From Tenebrio molitor (Eukaryota; Arthropoda; Insecta; Coleoptera; Tenebrionidae): a DNA stretch of 64,000 nt. The position numbers and the translations under genes were made by a program. The stretch is taken from positions 7,006,001 to 7,070,000 of the forward strand of contig NC_091049.1 of the NCBI RefSeq assembly GCF_963966145.1, written 5' to 3'. Every line of letters starts with the position of its first letter. Position 1 is the first letter of the stretch. The notes beneath the pieces were generated by a model. It saw only the letters and a list, made by a program, of their open reading frames with translations, searched no databases and had not been told where the DNA came from. Below are positions 42,423 through 54,299 of this stretch, piece after piece.

Positions 42423-42675
42423 TATTACAACACGAGAACTAGAAATTACAGGTGGCTTAAAATTTGGAAATTGTAAGTTTCAAGATTCTCATTTTACTGT
42501 AACTGCAGCGAAAGAAAAGAAATGAGTTCGTGTTCGATATTTTTTTTGTGGTCCGCTTGAAGATAAAACAACGTATCATTCAAATTAGGAGGTCTTTTTG
42601 CGCTTCGCCCAGTTGCTGACCTCGACTTCAATCTCTCGCCTTAGCACAAAAGGACTCGCTTTTATTCTTAATGAT

Positions 42676-42852
42676 ATCGTGCGTTCATTTAAATTTATCT
42701 TCAAATTAGGCGTTGAAGACTCGATTGTGAACGTACTATACGGATAAATGATCACAGATCAGCTGTTTAAATCTGCGTTTTTACCCGAGTGGTGCGTTCA
42801 CAATCGACTCTCCAACGCCAACTTTGAGGATAAATTTAAATGAACGCACGAT
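42676..42852. mobile_element. Short MITE, 177 bp
   Basis: The ends ATCGTGCGTTCATTTAAATT and AATTTAAATGAACGCACGAT are inverted. The interior (GGCGTTGAAGACTCGATTGT, CAGCTGTTTAAATCTGCG) is shared, partly rearranged, with the element that interrupts the LRR gene at 47106-47281. Confidence 0.85.
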
Positions 42853-42872
42853 GTAATCTACTGTTCTCTCAA

Positions 42873-42962
42873 CTATTCTATTTGTTCATGTTGTATCTAC
42901 ATCAATAACGTGTACTGTTTCATAGATTCTGTCGCACTAGTTTTGGAGCAGATTATCTGATT
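42873..42962 (+). pseudogene. Family C C-terminal remnant
   Basis: TATTTGTTCATGTTGTATCT and GTCGCACTAGTTTTGGAGCA match the last codons of C (ICSHRIYPN, VALVLEQIV). Only the end survives; the upstream part was replaced by transposons. The C 3' block follows at about 43006. Confidence 0.75.
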
Positions 42963-43641
42963 CTGGTTCTGATTCTATAGTCCTTGTTAATGTGTGTATC
43001 TGTCAGAATGGGCGACGAATTGTTGCACGCTATTGATTTCCTGAGGTGTAATTGGCACCCACTTTGTCTGGATATTAGGATCCACTCCATAACTCCGTCC
43101 AACTTCGGCAACAATTGCAGAGCTCAACATTACCAGCCTATTAGGGATTTTATGTCGATATTACCTACGCACAATTTACATATTTAATCCTCCTCGATGT
43201 TCTTTAATGTTGCGTTCTTTATTGGATGAATAAAATATTAGCGCTGGTGTGGTAGTAACTTTTAAGTAAAATTATTGTGATTATCTGATATGGTGCACTC
43301 TAAAATGTTCTGTTTCTCTTTATTTGTTTTTTATACAAGTTTTAACCGTGATGTTATATCTTAGTCACTTTTATGATATAATCAAATAAATTTAAATGTT
43401 TGTAACTAATCACGTCCTTGAGATACAGATGTGGGAAATAATGTAGGGCGTAGCAGTTTACCTTGCTGTACACCGCGTCGTTTTTAAACAGCAAGTAGAA
43501 ATTAACTGTAATTTGTATAATGTATAATGTAATTGTATAATGTAATTTATTTGATTATCCTTTCAACTTTTGTAAACGTGCACATAGAAATTAAATAGAG
43601 TGGCTGAGGTTTATTTGTTCTATGTTAAATTTATTGACAGA

Positions 43642-44042
43642 ATTTCGAGCCTAATATCTCGGTTATTTTACAACGGATTTTTGTGAAATTTAAAATGCAG
43701 ATATTTTAGACGGCGAAGAGTAAAACACCATTAATACAATAACCCAAGTCTTAAATAAGTAATTTTTGACAACAAAATCTAATTTTTTCGTTGAATCAGA
43801 CGAGTGATTTAATTAACTGTTTTTGTAGACACCTATTTTTTAATGTTTAACAATCTAATAATAATTGCGCTTAATTTTCAATAAAGGACACATGTGTTAA
43901 AATTATATTTTTTAACTTGAGGTAATTTTTTTATTACTAATTGAACCTTCACCGTATAAAATATCTGCATTTTAAATTTCATAAAAATCCGTTGGCAAAT
44001 AACCGAGATATTAAGCTACAAAGTCTTAGCTGAGACACCCTG
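43642..44042. mobile_element. Short member of the CAGGGTGTCTCAGCTAAG family
   Basis: The right end is intact (CTTAGCTGAGACACCCTG). The left end begins inside the TIR (TTTCGAGCCTAATATCTCGG). Both arms carry AAATTTAAAATGCAGATATT or its inverse. About 400 bp, no coding. Confidence 0.75.
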
Positions 44043-44444
44043 TATATTCCCAACATAAATTAAATATATTTTTGGCAAGTTCTTTGTTGGTCTTTACAAT
44101 GTTGATTATCTTTTAAATAAATATTTCTGCCACCTGCTAACGCGCGGACACCTAAAAAGTGTTGGTTGAGACACTTCCATTTTGCTAAAAGTTGACAATA
44201 TTTTTCCCCTACTAAGATTACATTTAATATAAAATTCTGCACGTTGCGAGGAGATATCTTGAGTCCCATAACAAACAAGATCAACCAGTGGTCGTTTTCC
44301 TCAGCTTCATTAAAATTTTGTCGATAAACTTTCCCCGAACACTAATCCCGGCATTCGAACAGAAATACAACCAAGACCAGGTGGGATCCGGTCGCAACAC
44401 CACCACTTTGATAACTCGAGTATAAACGGAGGCAATACGTTGTA

Positions 44445-44690
44445 ATGGAAGAGCCGCGGGCTTGTTTGTTCCACTACGTCTGCATCAGAATGTGGTGGTT
44501 GTGGTCTCGATGGGTGACGTTTTAGTTCGGAACGAGACCGTCCAGAAGGAACAGTTCTCTCATGTCAGTCTAGACGGGATGTTAAAGACACGAAACAAAC
44601 AGAAAGAGACAAATCGACGCTATATTAAATGCGACTTCGCTTATTCGGACGGATTTGAAAGTTGGGAACATTGCTAGGAAAGAAATAGGG
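44445..44690. repeat. Repeat block E (copy 2)
   Basis: It contains the 71-codon frame 44462-44677 (ending FESWEHC). The same frame in copy 3 (52049-52264) has a few substitutions. Continued similarity runs to 44950 and 52510 (CCTTCATGACGGGAATAGCT, TTTTTCTTTATCTACTTCC). Confidence 0.55.
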
Positions 44691-44958
44691 GGCGGGGGTG
44701 GTGTCGGGTCATGATTCCTTCATGACGGGAATAGCTGTCAGAGACCTTTCAATACTGCCAACGGTTCAGATTCATTTCATTTAATTCAGTTTCGTCAGTT
44801 CTTTTGTTACCCTTTGTAGGACATTTTATTTTTGTGTTAATTCGTTTTGTGTTCTAATGGACGGTCAAGACTTCCTTCAATCACTAATCACTTTTTCTTT
44901 ATCTACTTCCTTTGTATTCCGACCTCTACTCTTGTATTTTCTGCATTCTTTTGTAATA

Positions 44959-45072
44959 GGTATATGCAACCCAAAATACTTCCGTGCATCCAGAGCATCT
45001 GAAAGTCTAGATTTGGAAATACGTTTAAAAATCCAATGTGTTCTTTGATCTAAATAATTGTTGATCGCACGG
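44959..45072. mobile_element. Partial copy of the CCGTGCGATCA MITE
   Basis: ATGCAACCCAAAATACTTCC...TTGTTGATCGCACGG matches, in inverse orientation, the left part of 49577-49952. Only one terminal repeat is present. Confidence 0.7.
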
Positions 45073-45530
45073 TATAATACTGTAATATATACATTAATAA
45101 TGGATTTTGATCCGTTTTCGAAAGTGGTTTTGCCTTACCGCCTTTCATCACAAAATATCATCTTTTTAAAGGCTGAAAGTGGAAATAAAAGTTTGTATGC
45201 AACTCGCTTAGCAATTAATCTTTACTGGGCTCATTGGATTATGGAGACTCGCTCCTTCGTCGCTCGTCCCACAAATTCCAGCTCACTCGTAAAGATTGAT
45301 TTACTACGCGCGTCACATAAATAACTATCATACGATTAGTAGAATGAGCAGTGTATGGCAACAAAGCAAGCGAAATAAATGATATGCGACGGTATTCCGC
45401 AAGGTTTTGTCGATATCAACATGTACTATTATTTCTAATAAAGGGCCGGGGAGTAACATACTCTTCTTACTTCTCGCGCCATTATCAATTTATGCAATAC
45501 TGAAAGAGACTATTTTGATTAGGCAATTTA

Positions 45531-46619
45531 CAGGGTGTCTCAGCTAAGACTTTCGAGCCTAATATCTCAGTTATTTGCCAATGGATTTTTATGAAATTTA
45601 AAATGCAGATATTTTAGACCGTGAAGGTTCAATTAGTAATAATAAAATTACCTCAAGTTAAAAAATGTAATTTTAACAGATGTTTCCATTATCGAAAATT
45701 ATGCGCGATTATTATTAGATTGTTAAACATTAAAAAATAGGGGTCTACACAAACAATTAAGTAAATCACTTGTCTGATTCAACGAAAAGATTAGATTTTG
45801 TCGTTAAAAATTTAATGTAAAATTTGAAGGTATTTGAGCAGTTACCTTCTGAAACAATTAATGATTAATTGCCAAGCAACATTTTGTACAACCTTTAAAG
45901 TCTCTCAAAATTGGGCGCGCTTTATTAGAAACGTCAAATTGTGAAAATTTATTGAAGATACTCTAAAAATAGTACAGCGGCAGAAATTTCAATATTGTTG
46001 AAAAAGGAAACAACTTTTGCCTATGGAGAGTGTCGTAAGAACTTCATTGACACAGTTCGTTTTCTCGTAGAACACTATCCAAATGTAGGCTTTAAAAAAT
46101 GTAAGGTTAAGAGAGTCGTCAATTTATCTGAAGACACAGGAAACGTACGTGAACTGAATTACCTTGCTAAAATATCCTGATTGTGTTTTAGTCCTTTATG
46201 AAAGAATTAAAGCATCCAGTATAATAAATTACGTCCAAATGTTGTCTTTAACTTTGTAAGTGTTTGTAAGGTTAGCAAGATAAACGTCAAATATGTCACC
46301 TGCGCTTCTGCGAAAAGGGATGACCAAAATTCTGCAAAATTGCGCGTTTGTTTCATACGCGTCTACGTTTTTGCATTTGCAGCCACGTTTAACACAGTTA
46401 CAGCATTTTTTATTGACGATCAATTTTTTATGTAAATCTTAATTGATTCAACATTTTAAAAAGGCATGTAAAAATTACGTTTTTAAGACTTGGGTGATTG
46501 CATTAATGGGATTTTATTCTTCACCATCTAAAATAACTGCATAACTGCATAAATTTCACAAAAATCCGCTGGAAAATAACTGAGTTATTAGGCTTGAAAA
46601 TCTTAGCTGAGACACCCTG
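45531..46619. mobile_element. CAGGGTGTCTCAGCTAAG transposon, 1.09 kb
   Basis: TIRs start CAGGGTGTCTCAGCTAAGA and are flanked by TA (45529-45530, 46620-46621). The family A 5' flank reads continuously when it is removed (TTGATTAGG...ATAAACAAACAC). A relic frame at 45995-46180 (YGECRKNFIDTVRFLVEHYP, CKVKRVVNLSEDTGNVRELN) has the look of the N-terminal helix-turn-helix of a mariner-type transposase. The sister copy is 59680-60693. Confidence 0.88.
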
Positions 46620-46858
46620 TATAAACAAACACAAGAATTTTGAAAAAGTGTCACGAAAGAATCTATCTCAGATCAACTACTGACCTATCCAAATTATAAT
46701 AGTTTGGAAAACTTTTTCTCTTTTGTTTTTTAATCGTTCAAGCAATTGCCTTATTTTCATAGAAAAAGCAAATTACTGTTACGAAAGTGACAAGGTGATG
46801 TGTCAGAAACAATTACCATGTAAAGGGCTATCGTTGGCAACCGTCGTTAGTTACCACC

Positions 46859-48047
46859 ATGTCGACCTCCATTTATGTTGTGTTTTACCTCATCACTTGC
46901 CTCTCTACTGAAATCCATTTAGGATTTAGAAACGCTAGAACAGATCAAGTGGAGTAATCAAATGTTTCGGACAATTTTGGCATTTTTAAAATGACAACTG
47001 GGAGTATCGTAAAAGCCGGAGATAACGAAACGGTAGAAGTTAATCTTGGGACCAATACAATCCTCTGTAGCAAGGACTTCGATAAATTTCGTAGTCTTGA
47101 GTATAAAGGGTGTTTTTTTAAATTTGGCGTCGAAGTAGGCGTTGGAGAGTCGATTGAGAGCGCACCACTCGTGTAAAAGCGTAAGATTTAAACAGCTGAT
47201 CCGTGATCCGTAACCTGTATAGTGCGTTCACAATCAACAGTTCAACGCCTACTTCGACGCCAAATTTAAAAAAACACCCGTTATCTTGATCAATGCCACA
47301 AATGTGGTCGAAATCGAAACTAATTTTTTACAAGGTAAGAGACTGGTAACTCGTCTTGTCATTTTTAATGGAGAAATACACACAATAAAGAGACACAATT
47401 TTCACAATCTTGAAATCACGTCTTTGATCTTATCTGGTAACCAAATTACGACAATAGAAGAAGAAGCTTTCGTTAACTTGTCACGACTCAAAATTATTTT
47501 TCTGGACAGAAATCAACTGAAAGAACTGAATCCGAAGAGTTTCGTCGGCTTGCCCCAGCTGGACGAATTCAGGGCTGGCGGAAACGAGATTTCGAAACTC
47601 CAAAAAAGTGTTTTTGAGTTTCTAGAAATCAGAAAAGCTTTCATTGATTTAAGTAGTAACTGCATAGAAACTGTCGACAAGGGAGTTTTCGACGGGTCGA
47701 ACGCTACAAATGTCATTTTATTTCTGGAGTTTAATAGAATTAGATTCTTTCCTCCAGAAATATTTCAACATCATCGTTTCGTCAGAGTCGACCGGTACAA
47801 CAGTAGCATCTCGAAGATCTCTCCGGAATATTTTGAGATAGATTTTAACATGACATTTCTGAATCTCGACTGCAATCCGTTGGACGAAGACACTTTGCAG
47901 GTGTTTTCCAACTGGAGAACTCAAAACAATGTTGTAGGGAGGTGGTTTCCCTGTTCTTCTGGTCACAGATCCGGTAACATGCATTGTCACCCGATCTTTG
48001 TTACGTTGGCAATGCTGTTGATTTCATATGAGTCGAACAGAAAATGA
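46859..48047 (+). pseudogene. Family A1 LRR gene with a MITE insertion and early stop
   Basis: The ATG at 46859 and signal peptide (STSIYVVFYLITCLST) are intact, but codon 33 is TAA (GTGGAGTAA against GTGGAGTAC). A MITE lies at 47106-47281 in the first LRR. After it, 253 codons are open (ATNVVEIETNFLQGKRL to the end), with cap LNLDCNPLDEDTLQVFSNWR and PCSSGHRSGNMHC. The C-terminus (FVTLAMLLISYESNRK) gained charged residues by a changed stop, which weakens it as a GPI signal. Without the signal peptide the open part would be cytosolic, so this is treated as a pseudogene. Confidence 0.88.
47106..47281. mobile_element. MITE inside LRR gene
   Basis: The ends AGGGTGTTTTTTTAAATTTG and AAATTTAAAAAAACACCCG are inverted, continuing through GGCGTCGAAGTAGGCGTTG. 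Same family as 42676-42852. A TA flanks it. The interrupted codons correspond to the LRR before ATNVVEIE. Confidence 0.88.
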
Positions 48048-48171
48048 AATTTGGATAACAGTATTGGGTGTTCTTCACGAGCCAGTCATTGGTCTCCATA
48101 CATTGTGTTTAAAAATTTTGCACAACGTACTCTTGTTTAAGCTCCGTAGGTAATTAAAGTCAATGATTATA

Positions 48172-48628
48172 CAGGCTGTTTCGAAATTGGCGAATTCCGA
48201 ATTCAGAGAGTGGTAGAGAAGGACCCAGTGGAACGTAAATACTTAGAAAAAAAAATTCGCTCTTCCTGAAGAAGATATAAGCACTTTAATTTTGATCAAT
48301 TCCATAGCAGCGTGCATATCCACAGTAACAAAATACTATTCTAGCTACGTTGCCGTAAAAATTACAAAAATTTTAGATTTTTTTACTCCAAAGTAAAGCT
48401 ATTTTTCAAAAAATTGTTTTATGTTATTATTTTCCACAATCATCTACACCATAAATAACAATAAACACTGAAATTTTCAGCCTGTATTTGAAGAAAACGC
48501 AGTTCAAAGAGTTCATACCAATGTATCTTTGTGGGGGAGTCCCAATTTTTTTTATTTCCATATTTGGATTAGTGAAGTGATCCCCTACAACGCTCTGAAT
48601 TAGGAATTCGCGAATTTTGAGACACCTG
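48172..48628. mobile_element. TIR element, 457 bp, TA-flanked
   Basis: The ends CAGGCTGTTTCGAAATTGG and AATTTTGAGACACCTG are imperfect inverted repeats through CGAATTC. TA flanks both sides. The A 3' flank (ATGATTGTAATATCTCG) is uninterrupted in other copies. Confidence 0.8.
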
Positions 48629-48847
48629 TAATATCTTCTTCACACAAGATTTTACGATTTCTCAATTTATCTCAGAAGGCAGTGAATTTGTATCGATCAA
48701 GCAATTAAGTACAATTTTCCTGTAGCACTATTATTAAGTAATACATTTTATTCTTGCTCGAGTTAATTTATTCCTTCGTTCACCTGTTTATTAAACTTGT
48801 ACTTTTGATGGGGAGCGAAAGTGAGTTTACAAAATCTGTGTGAAATA

Positions 48848-49350
48848 GTATATTTCAAACCAAGGTAAGAAAGTGCTTTCTTGCAGACCGCAGGCAAAGA
48901 TTATAAACCGAGCCGTAGGCGAGGTTTGTAAGTGCCTAAGGTCTGCAAGGGCACTTTCTTAACAAGGTTTGAATACTATGTTTTCCCTACCGGCACAACT
49001 TCGTTGAAAAAAATCAAAAAAAGATGGTTATATTCCTGATTAAAAGGAAAATTAACTTGTCATCGCATTTGAAGATTTGACGTTTGTTTGAAAATTTTAT
49101 ATAAACAGGGTAAAGTAATCTACTTACCTAGCTTATCTGTTTATTTTCAAGATTATATGATTGATCTACCAACTTGCTTTATTGAATTGGCTTTCATTTA
49201 TCAATAACTTATTTCACTTTTGACACTTTTGCCAGTTTTACCATAGGTAAACATTTCATGATTAACTTTCTTACCTTAGCGAGAAAGTTGAATTTTCTCA
49301 CCTCAAATGAGGTATCCACAGCCTACATTTCTAACCGGTAGGGAAAAAAC
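48848..49350. mobile_element. Foldback pair in family C 5' flank
   Basis: In the first part, AAGTGCTTTCTTGCAGACC and GGTCTGCAAGGGCACTTTCTT surround a hairpin holding CCGAGCCGTAGGCGAGG (48860-48970). In the second, CCCTACCGG and CCGGTAGGG bound 48985-49345. The C flank continues at ATTATTCCCCCACGAATCTG. Confidence 0.7.
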
Positions 49351-49576
49351 ATTATTCCCCCACGAATCTGTTTTTTTTTTCTTAAGTTGGGAACATTTTT
49401 CAAAAATTACTTTCACAAACCTGATATCTTAATTAACACATTGGCGCACAAAACGTCATTTTGAGATTTTAATCATTTTATGTATTAATAAATTGTGTCA
49501 AATAAGCGAGTACGCCTATGTTTATGTCAACAATCACATTAAAAAAGAATTGACAGCAGAATAACCAACAATAATA

Positions 49577-49952
49577 CCGTGCGATCAACAATTATGTAGA
49601 TCAAAGAAGGCTTTGGATTTTTATACGTATTTTCAAATCTAGACTTTCAGATGTTCTGGATACACGGAAGTATTTTGGGTTGCATAGACCTGTTTCAATT
49701 TAAATTTCGAAATTTTTCTGAAACTCGACCAAACAGGCAACAGCACTGAACGTCAATTTTCCGTTGTTGAAAACACCATTACGATTCAATAATGAATCTT
49801 TTATGTTTTGTAGTAAGAACCATTTTTGAATTAAAATTTGATTCATAGTGACAGTTGTTTGACGTTTATTAGCTGCGTCAGCAAAGATGCGAAAAATCTG
49901 ACACTGTCAAAGTCATAGCCGCCCCTTATCTAAGTAATTGTTGATCGCACGG
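49577..49952. mobile_element. TIR element, 376 bp, TA-flanked
   Basis: The ends CCGTGCGATCAACAATTA and TAATTGTTGATCGCACGG are perfect inverted repeats with TA duplications. Its first 11 bases equal those of the transposon at 11651, which may belong to the same family. Confidence 0.88.
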
Positions 49953-50189
49953 TATTACCAACCCATGAAAAAAAGCACTCCGTAATAAAAGTTGGTCAAA
50001 CTGACGACCGAAAAACAGACAGCCATTTCCTTTGGTTTTCCGTTTCTCAGATAGATTATTTGATTTATTTAATTTAATATGTATTTTCGACACCACGTGC
50101 GATTTGCGATCACAACTAGAAGCTTTCCTCAACATTTCCTCAGTTGTCTTAGAAAATTACTCTTGCAGATTTCAAAACTTTTCCGAACA

Positions 50190-50505
50190 ACAACCATATT
50201 GAGCGTCACCCATTTACTTCACTTATTTTGTTGCATAGCACTCTTTTCGGCTTTTGCAACATTTTGGAAAATGTCACTTTGATCCTCACGGGATACAATA
50301 TACAGAACCGACCTAGAACACTTTTTCAAAAGCATTTTTTTTGCAGAGAAATTCGACATTGAATTTCCGGAAATGAAATTGAATCCGCACGAGGATGACA
50401 CTCTGAAAATGATTTTCACTTGGTCCATTAATAATAATATTTTTCTCAAATATTCTACTTGTTCGCGTTGTATCTACCCCAATGATAAGTACTTCTTCAT
50501 GGTCT
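50190..50505 (+). pseudogene. Family C LRR copy, internally deleted
   Basis: The signal peptide region is recognisable (LSVTHLLHLFCCIAL), but the start ATG has become ATA (ACCATATTGAGC against ACCATGTTGAGC). After about 25 codons the text jumps to the last third (NVTLILTGYNIQNRPRTLF, LNPHEDDTLKM). It closes with the CSRCIYPNDKYFFMV region and then a TGA. The C 3' block follows at 50545. Confidence 0.85.
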
Positions 50506-50759
50506 GATTCTGTTTCTGCTTCTATTGTCATTGTTCTATTGTCAGAATGGGCGACGAATTGTTGCACGCTATTGATTTCCTGAGTTGTAATTGACACCCA
50601 CTTTGTCTGAATATTAGGATCCACTCCATAACTCCGTCCAACTTCGGCAACAATTACAGAGCTCAACATTACCAGCCTATTAGGGATTTTATGTCAACAT
50701 TACCTACGCACAATTTACATATTTAATCCTCAATGATTTCTAATGTTGCGTTCTTTATA

Positions 50760-52029
50760 GGGTGCATAATAAAATATTCTGTTTCTCTTTACTTCTTTTT
50801 TAAGTAAATCGTGACATTATATCTTAGTCACATTCATGATATCATCAAATAAATTTAAATGCTGCATAACTCATCCCGTCGTTGTGATACACATGTGGGA
50901 AATAATAGAGAGAGTAGCAGTTTACCTTGCTGTACACCGCGTCCTTTTTGAACAGCAAGAAGAAATTAACTGTAATGCCTATTATTTCTAGTTACTGTTA
51001 ATTTGAATTTTAGGTAAATTCAACGAACACTTTAAATTGCTTAGCAACATAATTCTAGTAGAAATTTTTATTTTCATACGATTCATACGTATTACACGTT
51101 ACTTAGTAACTGAGGGAAAGAACTTTTCTCGTAAAGGTGAAAACTGCTCGAACACTATTGATCAATTTGAAAAATTCATAACTAAGAAGCTATTGCACCC
51201 TGAATATTTTTCTGAACGTTTTTCACCTCCATTACGACTAAGGAATATGCCCTTTAAATTTGATTCGCCCGTTCTGGAACATCTGTATATTTAAATTATC
51301 ATTGAAAATGTAATTTATTTGAATATCCTTTCAACTTTTGTAAACATGCACATACATATTAATTCGACGCAATGACAAAAAATAAATAAACGAGAGTAGT
51401 CCAGTTATATTTATTCTATGTTAAATTTATCGATTATAATATACAGTGCGTTCGTAAAGATCGGAATAATTGTAAGTATTCATTTCTGAGAAAAATCCTC
51501 GAAGAGGTCAACTTTGTTTATAAAAACTGCATATTGTACAGTACGTTATTTATGTTGACAGCTTGTCATATCCTAATAATGACGTCATCAATAATTTTTT
51601 TAAATGACAACCCCCACTTTTTTTACCTTTTTCTGTATAACGTTTAGATTGAGATAAAATATAATTTAAACTAAATACGAACGCGTTGCTTAACCCTGGA
51701 ACACCCTGAAAGTGTTGCTTGAGACACTTTCTTTTACTAAAATTAAAAAATATTTCCCCCTAGTAAGATTACATTTAATAGAAAATTACCGCACGCTGCG
51801 AAAAGATTTCTGAAATCGCACAGGAAACAAGATCAACCGGTGGTCGTCTTATTAAAATTTTGTCGATAAACATTCCCCGAACACTAATCCCTGCATTCGC
51901 ACAGAACTCCCACCAAGACCAGATGGGACTTGGCGATTATTATCATTTCCGATGGTCCGCTCAGAATTTACGATCCGGTCGCAACACAACCACTTTGATA
52001 ACTCGAATATAAACGGAGGCAATAAGTTG
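50760..52029. other. Family C 3' flank, extended
   Basis: It is parallel to 39720-40308 and 43290-44445, with the phrase AGTGTTGCTTGAGACACTTT at about 51707. An 85-codon frame (51037-51294) starts inside this duplicated flank, but no equivalent open frame exists in the sister copies. No gene is claimed. Confidence 0.5.
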
Positions 52030-52280
52030 TAATGGAAGAGCCGCGAGCTTGTTCGTTCCACTACATCTGCATCAGAATGTGGTGGTTGTGGTCTCGATGG
52101 GTGATGTTTTAGTTCGGAACGAGACGGTCCAGAAGGAACAGTTCGCTCATGTCAGTCTAGACGGGATGTTAAAGACACGAAACAAACAGAAAGCGACAAA
52201 TCGACGCTATATTAAATGCGACTTCGCTTATTCGGACGGATTTGAAAGTTGCGAACATTGCTAGGAAAGAAAGTGGGGGC
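52030..52280. repeat. Repeat block E (copy 3)
   Basis: Counterpart of 44445-44690. The following AATGGACGACCAAGACCTCC (52430) matches AATGGACGGTCAAGACTTCC (44855), after which the two copies diverge. Confidence 0.55.
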
Positions 52281-52846
52281 GGGGGTCATGATTCCTTCAT
52301 GACGGGAATAGCTGTCAGAGACCTTTCAATGTTGCCAACGGTTCGGATTTATTTCATTTAATTCAGTTTCATCAGTTCTTTTGTGACCCTTTGTTGGACA
52401 TTTTATTTTTGTTATTTCGTTTTCTGTTCTAATGGACGACCAAGACCTCCTTCAATTACTAATCACTTTTTCCTTATCTACTTCCTTTATATTTCGCCTT
52501 CTATTCTTTTATTTTCTGTGTGGCTCTTTCGTAAAGCATACTCAGATTCTGTTATTCCTTTCGATAGTTTGTTGTTTATGCTTCTTTTATAAACCACTTC
52601 CTAAATTGTCTAAATTACCTAATTGTGGAAAACAATATAATTTTTGTCCATAGAATAGTTATTTCTGCATCTTTTTGATGTGATTTAGGCACTATCTTGG
52701 ACAAGAACTGTATCAGTTCACCTACACTTACGGATCTACTCTTAGATAGATTGTTCTCCTCCAATCTGTTCATTTCTCTTTTGAACAGTTCTTGCCTAAT
52801 TTTCTATAATTTACTCTCGGATTTTATTTCGTCTCTTATTTGTAAC

Positions 52847-53568
52847 TAGCTTTTACCCGCGGCTTCGTCCGCAAATTTCAGAATGTTTTAAAATGATGTT
52901 TCTACTTTCATGTATTGTGATAAACGCAGTAATTTCAATATGAAGTTTGTCTTTTTACGAAGAATAATTAAAACTTCATGAAAATACGCCAACAACTTTT
53001 ATTTTCAGTTGTCACCTTATTTAGATCCTCCTATTTTTTTATTGTCTCGTTTGATTTCAGATACCTGCCTTTTGATTTTTCCGGTATTAAGCTATTTGAA
53101 GCTTGTTCTGCTTCATTTAAGACATCTTCCGGTAAAACACAATCATTCAAACACATTTTGCGAAATTGCTACTTTTATAAATAACCAAATGTAACTATGA
53201 CATCTGAACATATCATGCAAACGCGATTTCCAACTCAAAAAAACTTTTTTGTGCTTAACAGGCTTAAAAATGATAATAGGGGTTGCTTTTTGTGGGTGTC
53301 AAGCGGCGAAGGTGACGATATACTCAGAGGATGAAATAGGGGTGAAGCGGCGAAGGTGAGGGTATTTCCAACTCGAAAAAACTGTCTTTTTTTCTTAACA
53401 GGGTTGAAAATGGTAGTAGGTGTTGGTTTTTGTAAAATTAAAGTAGACAGTAATTTTCTTCTTGTTTTGAAGATCAAGTGTACAAAATTTTATCAAGATC
53501 GGAGTAAAACTGTAGATTTGCATACAAAATATACAAACAAACAGACATTCAGTTTTATATATATATAA
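52847..53568. mobile_element. Arthropod-wide repeat with CCCGCGGCTTCGTCCGC
   Basis: It starts with CTAGCTTTTACCCGCGGCTT, a phrase I know as the start of a repeat common in insect genomes. It ends with AAACAAACAGACATTCAGTT and TATATATATA. Inside are a second Crypton-like exon copy on the minus strand (52975-53156, MCLNDCVLPEDVLNEAEQAS, KGRYLKSNE) and a direct repeat of about 50 bp (AAGCGGCGAAGGTGA at 53308 and 53347). The transposon class is uncertain. Confidence 0.6.
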
Positions 53569-54299
53569 ATTTTCAATTCTAATTCAATTGCTGTTTAATT
53601 ATTACGAAAAGTAAAAGCCGTGACGTCCTCTAAATTGTCTTTTCGAAGACATTTTTCTTTCTCATTTTACTTCATCTTTCTCACTCTCCTGTACCCCTCA
53701 CTTACGTCTTTGTTATTCTCATCCTCACTAAAAGCACTTTGCACATTTGGTGTCTAATCATTCCGTAATAATTCATTTTTCTACTTAACGTGGAAGTACC
53801 TCACTTCTACTTACAACTCCCTTTGTTCCACATCCCTCCTCACCACCCTTTATTTTTTATTCGCAGCAAATTTTTTCCCATTATTACCCACACTGTCCCA
53901 TTCCTCTTTGAGATTTCTTTCCGTGTAATTTTTAACCCCGTCGAAATTTTTTCAACCCTTGTGTCCCGAAAGCGCAGAAACGAGCACGCATCGATCACTA
54001 TTAACGTCTATTTCACCCCTTTCGAGTCCCTCACAGCGAATTAATCACAAACACCCATATTTTATGGAAGAGATCAGACGTTGGCGATAATTTCTTGTTT
54101 ACCACCACCATGGAAAATCACGCCTCGCCCCATAAATTATCGGCATATTTCCCACGGAGACGCGCACGTCGTAAATCGCGACACCCCATTTCTATTATTT
54201 ATCCCTCGAGCGCACAATAATAAACAAAACACGATCGAGAAGTAACGCACAACCCTCCAATTCCGGCCGGTCCTCAGCCCCAAATCTCCAAGCGTCTTT
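53569..54299. other. Transition to non-cluster DNA
   Basis: This is the first sequence with no LRR or flank similarity. 53650-53950 is pyrimidine-rich. No gene is supported. Confidence 0.5.

Larger units (their letters stand above)
41033..42676. mobile_element. Composite foldback, 1.6 kb
   Basis: Arms of about 160 bp, 41033-41200 and 42515-42676, are inverted copies. GAAGATAAAA and TTTTATCTTC pair, as do CTTTTTGTGCT and AGCACAAAAGG-type sequence. Both arms carry GCGCTTCGCCCAGTTG or its inverse. The centre has pieces of the repeat at 24252, a perfect palindrome and a separate MITE. No transposase. Confidence 0.7.

Noticed and set aside
42984..43187. Small protein MGDELLHAIDFL... after family C
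   Set aside because: Open only in one of four copies; the others have a stop, a deletion or no ATG, so conservation is more likely at the RNA or DNA level.
53356..53568. 70-codon frame near the TATATATA end
   Set aside because: It lies inside a dispersed repeat end and is terminated by low-complexity sequence.
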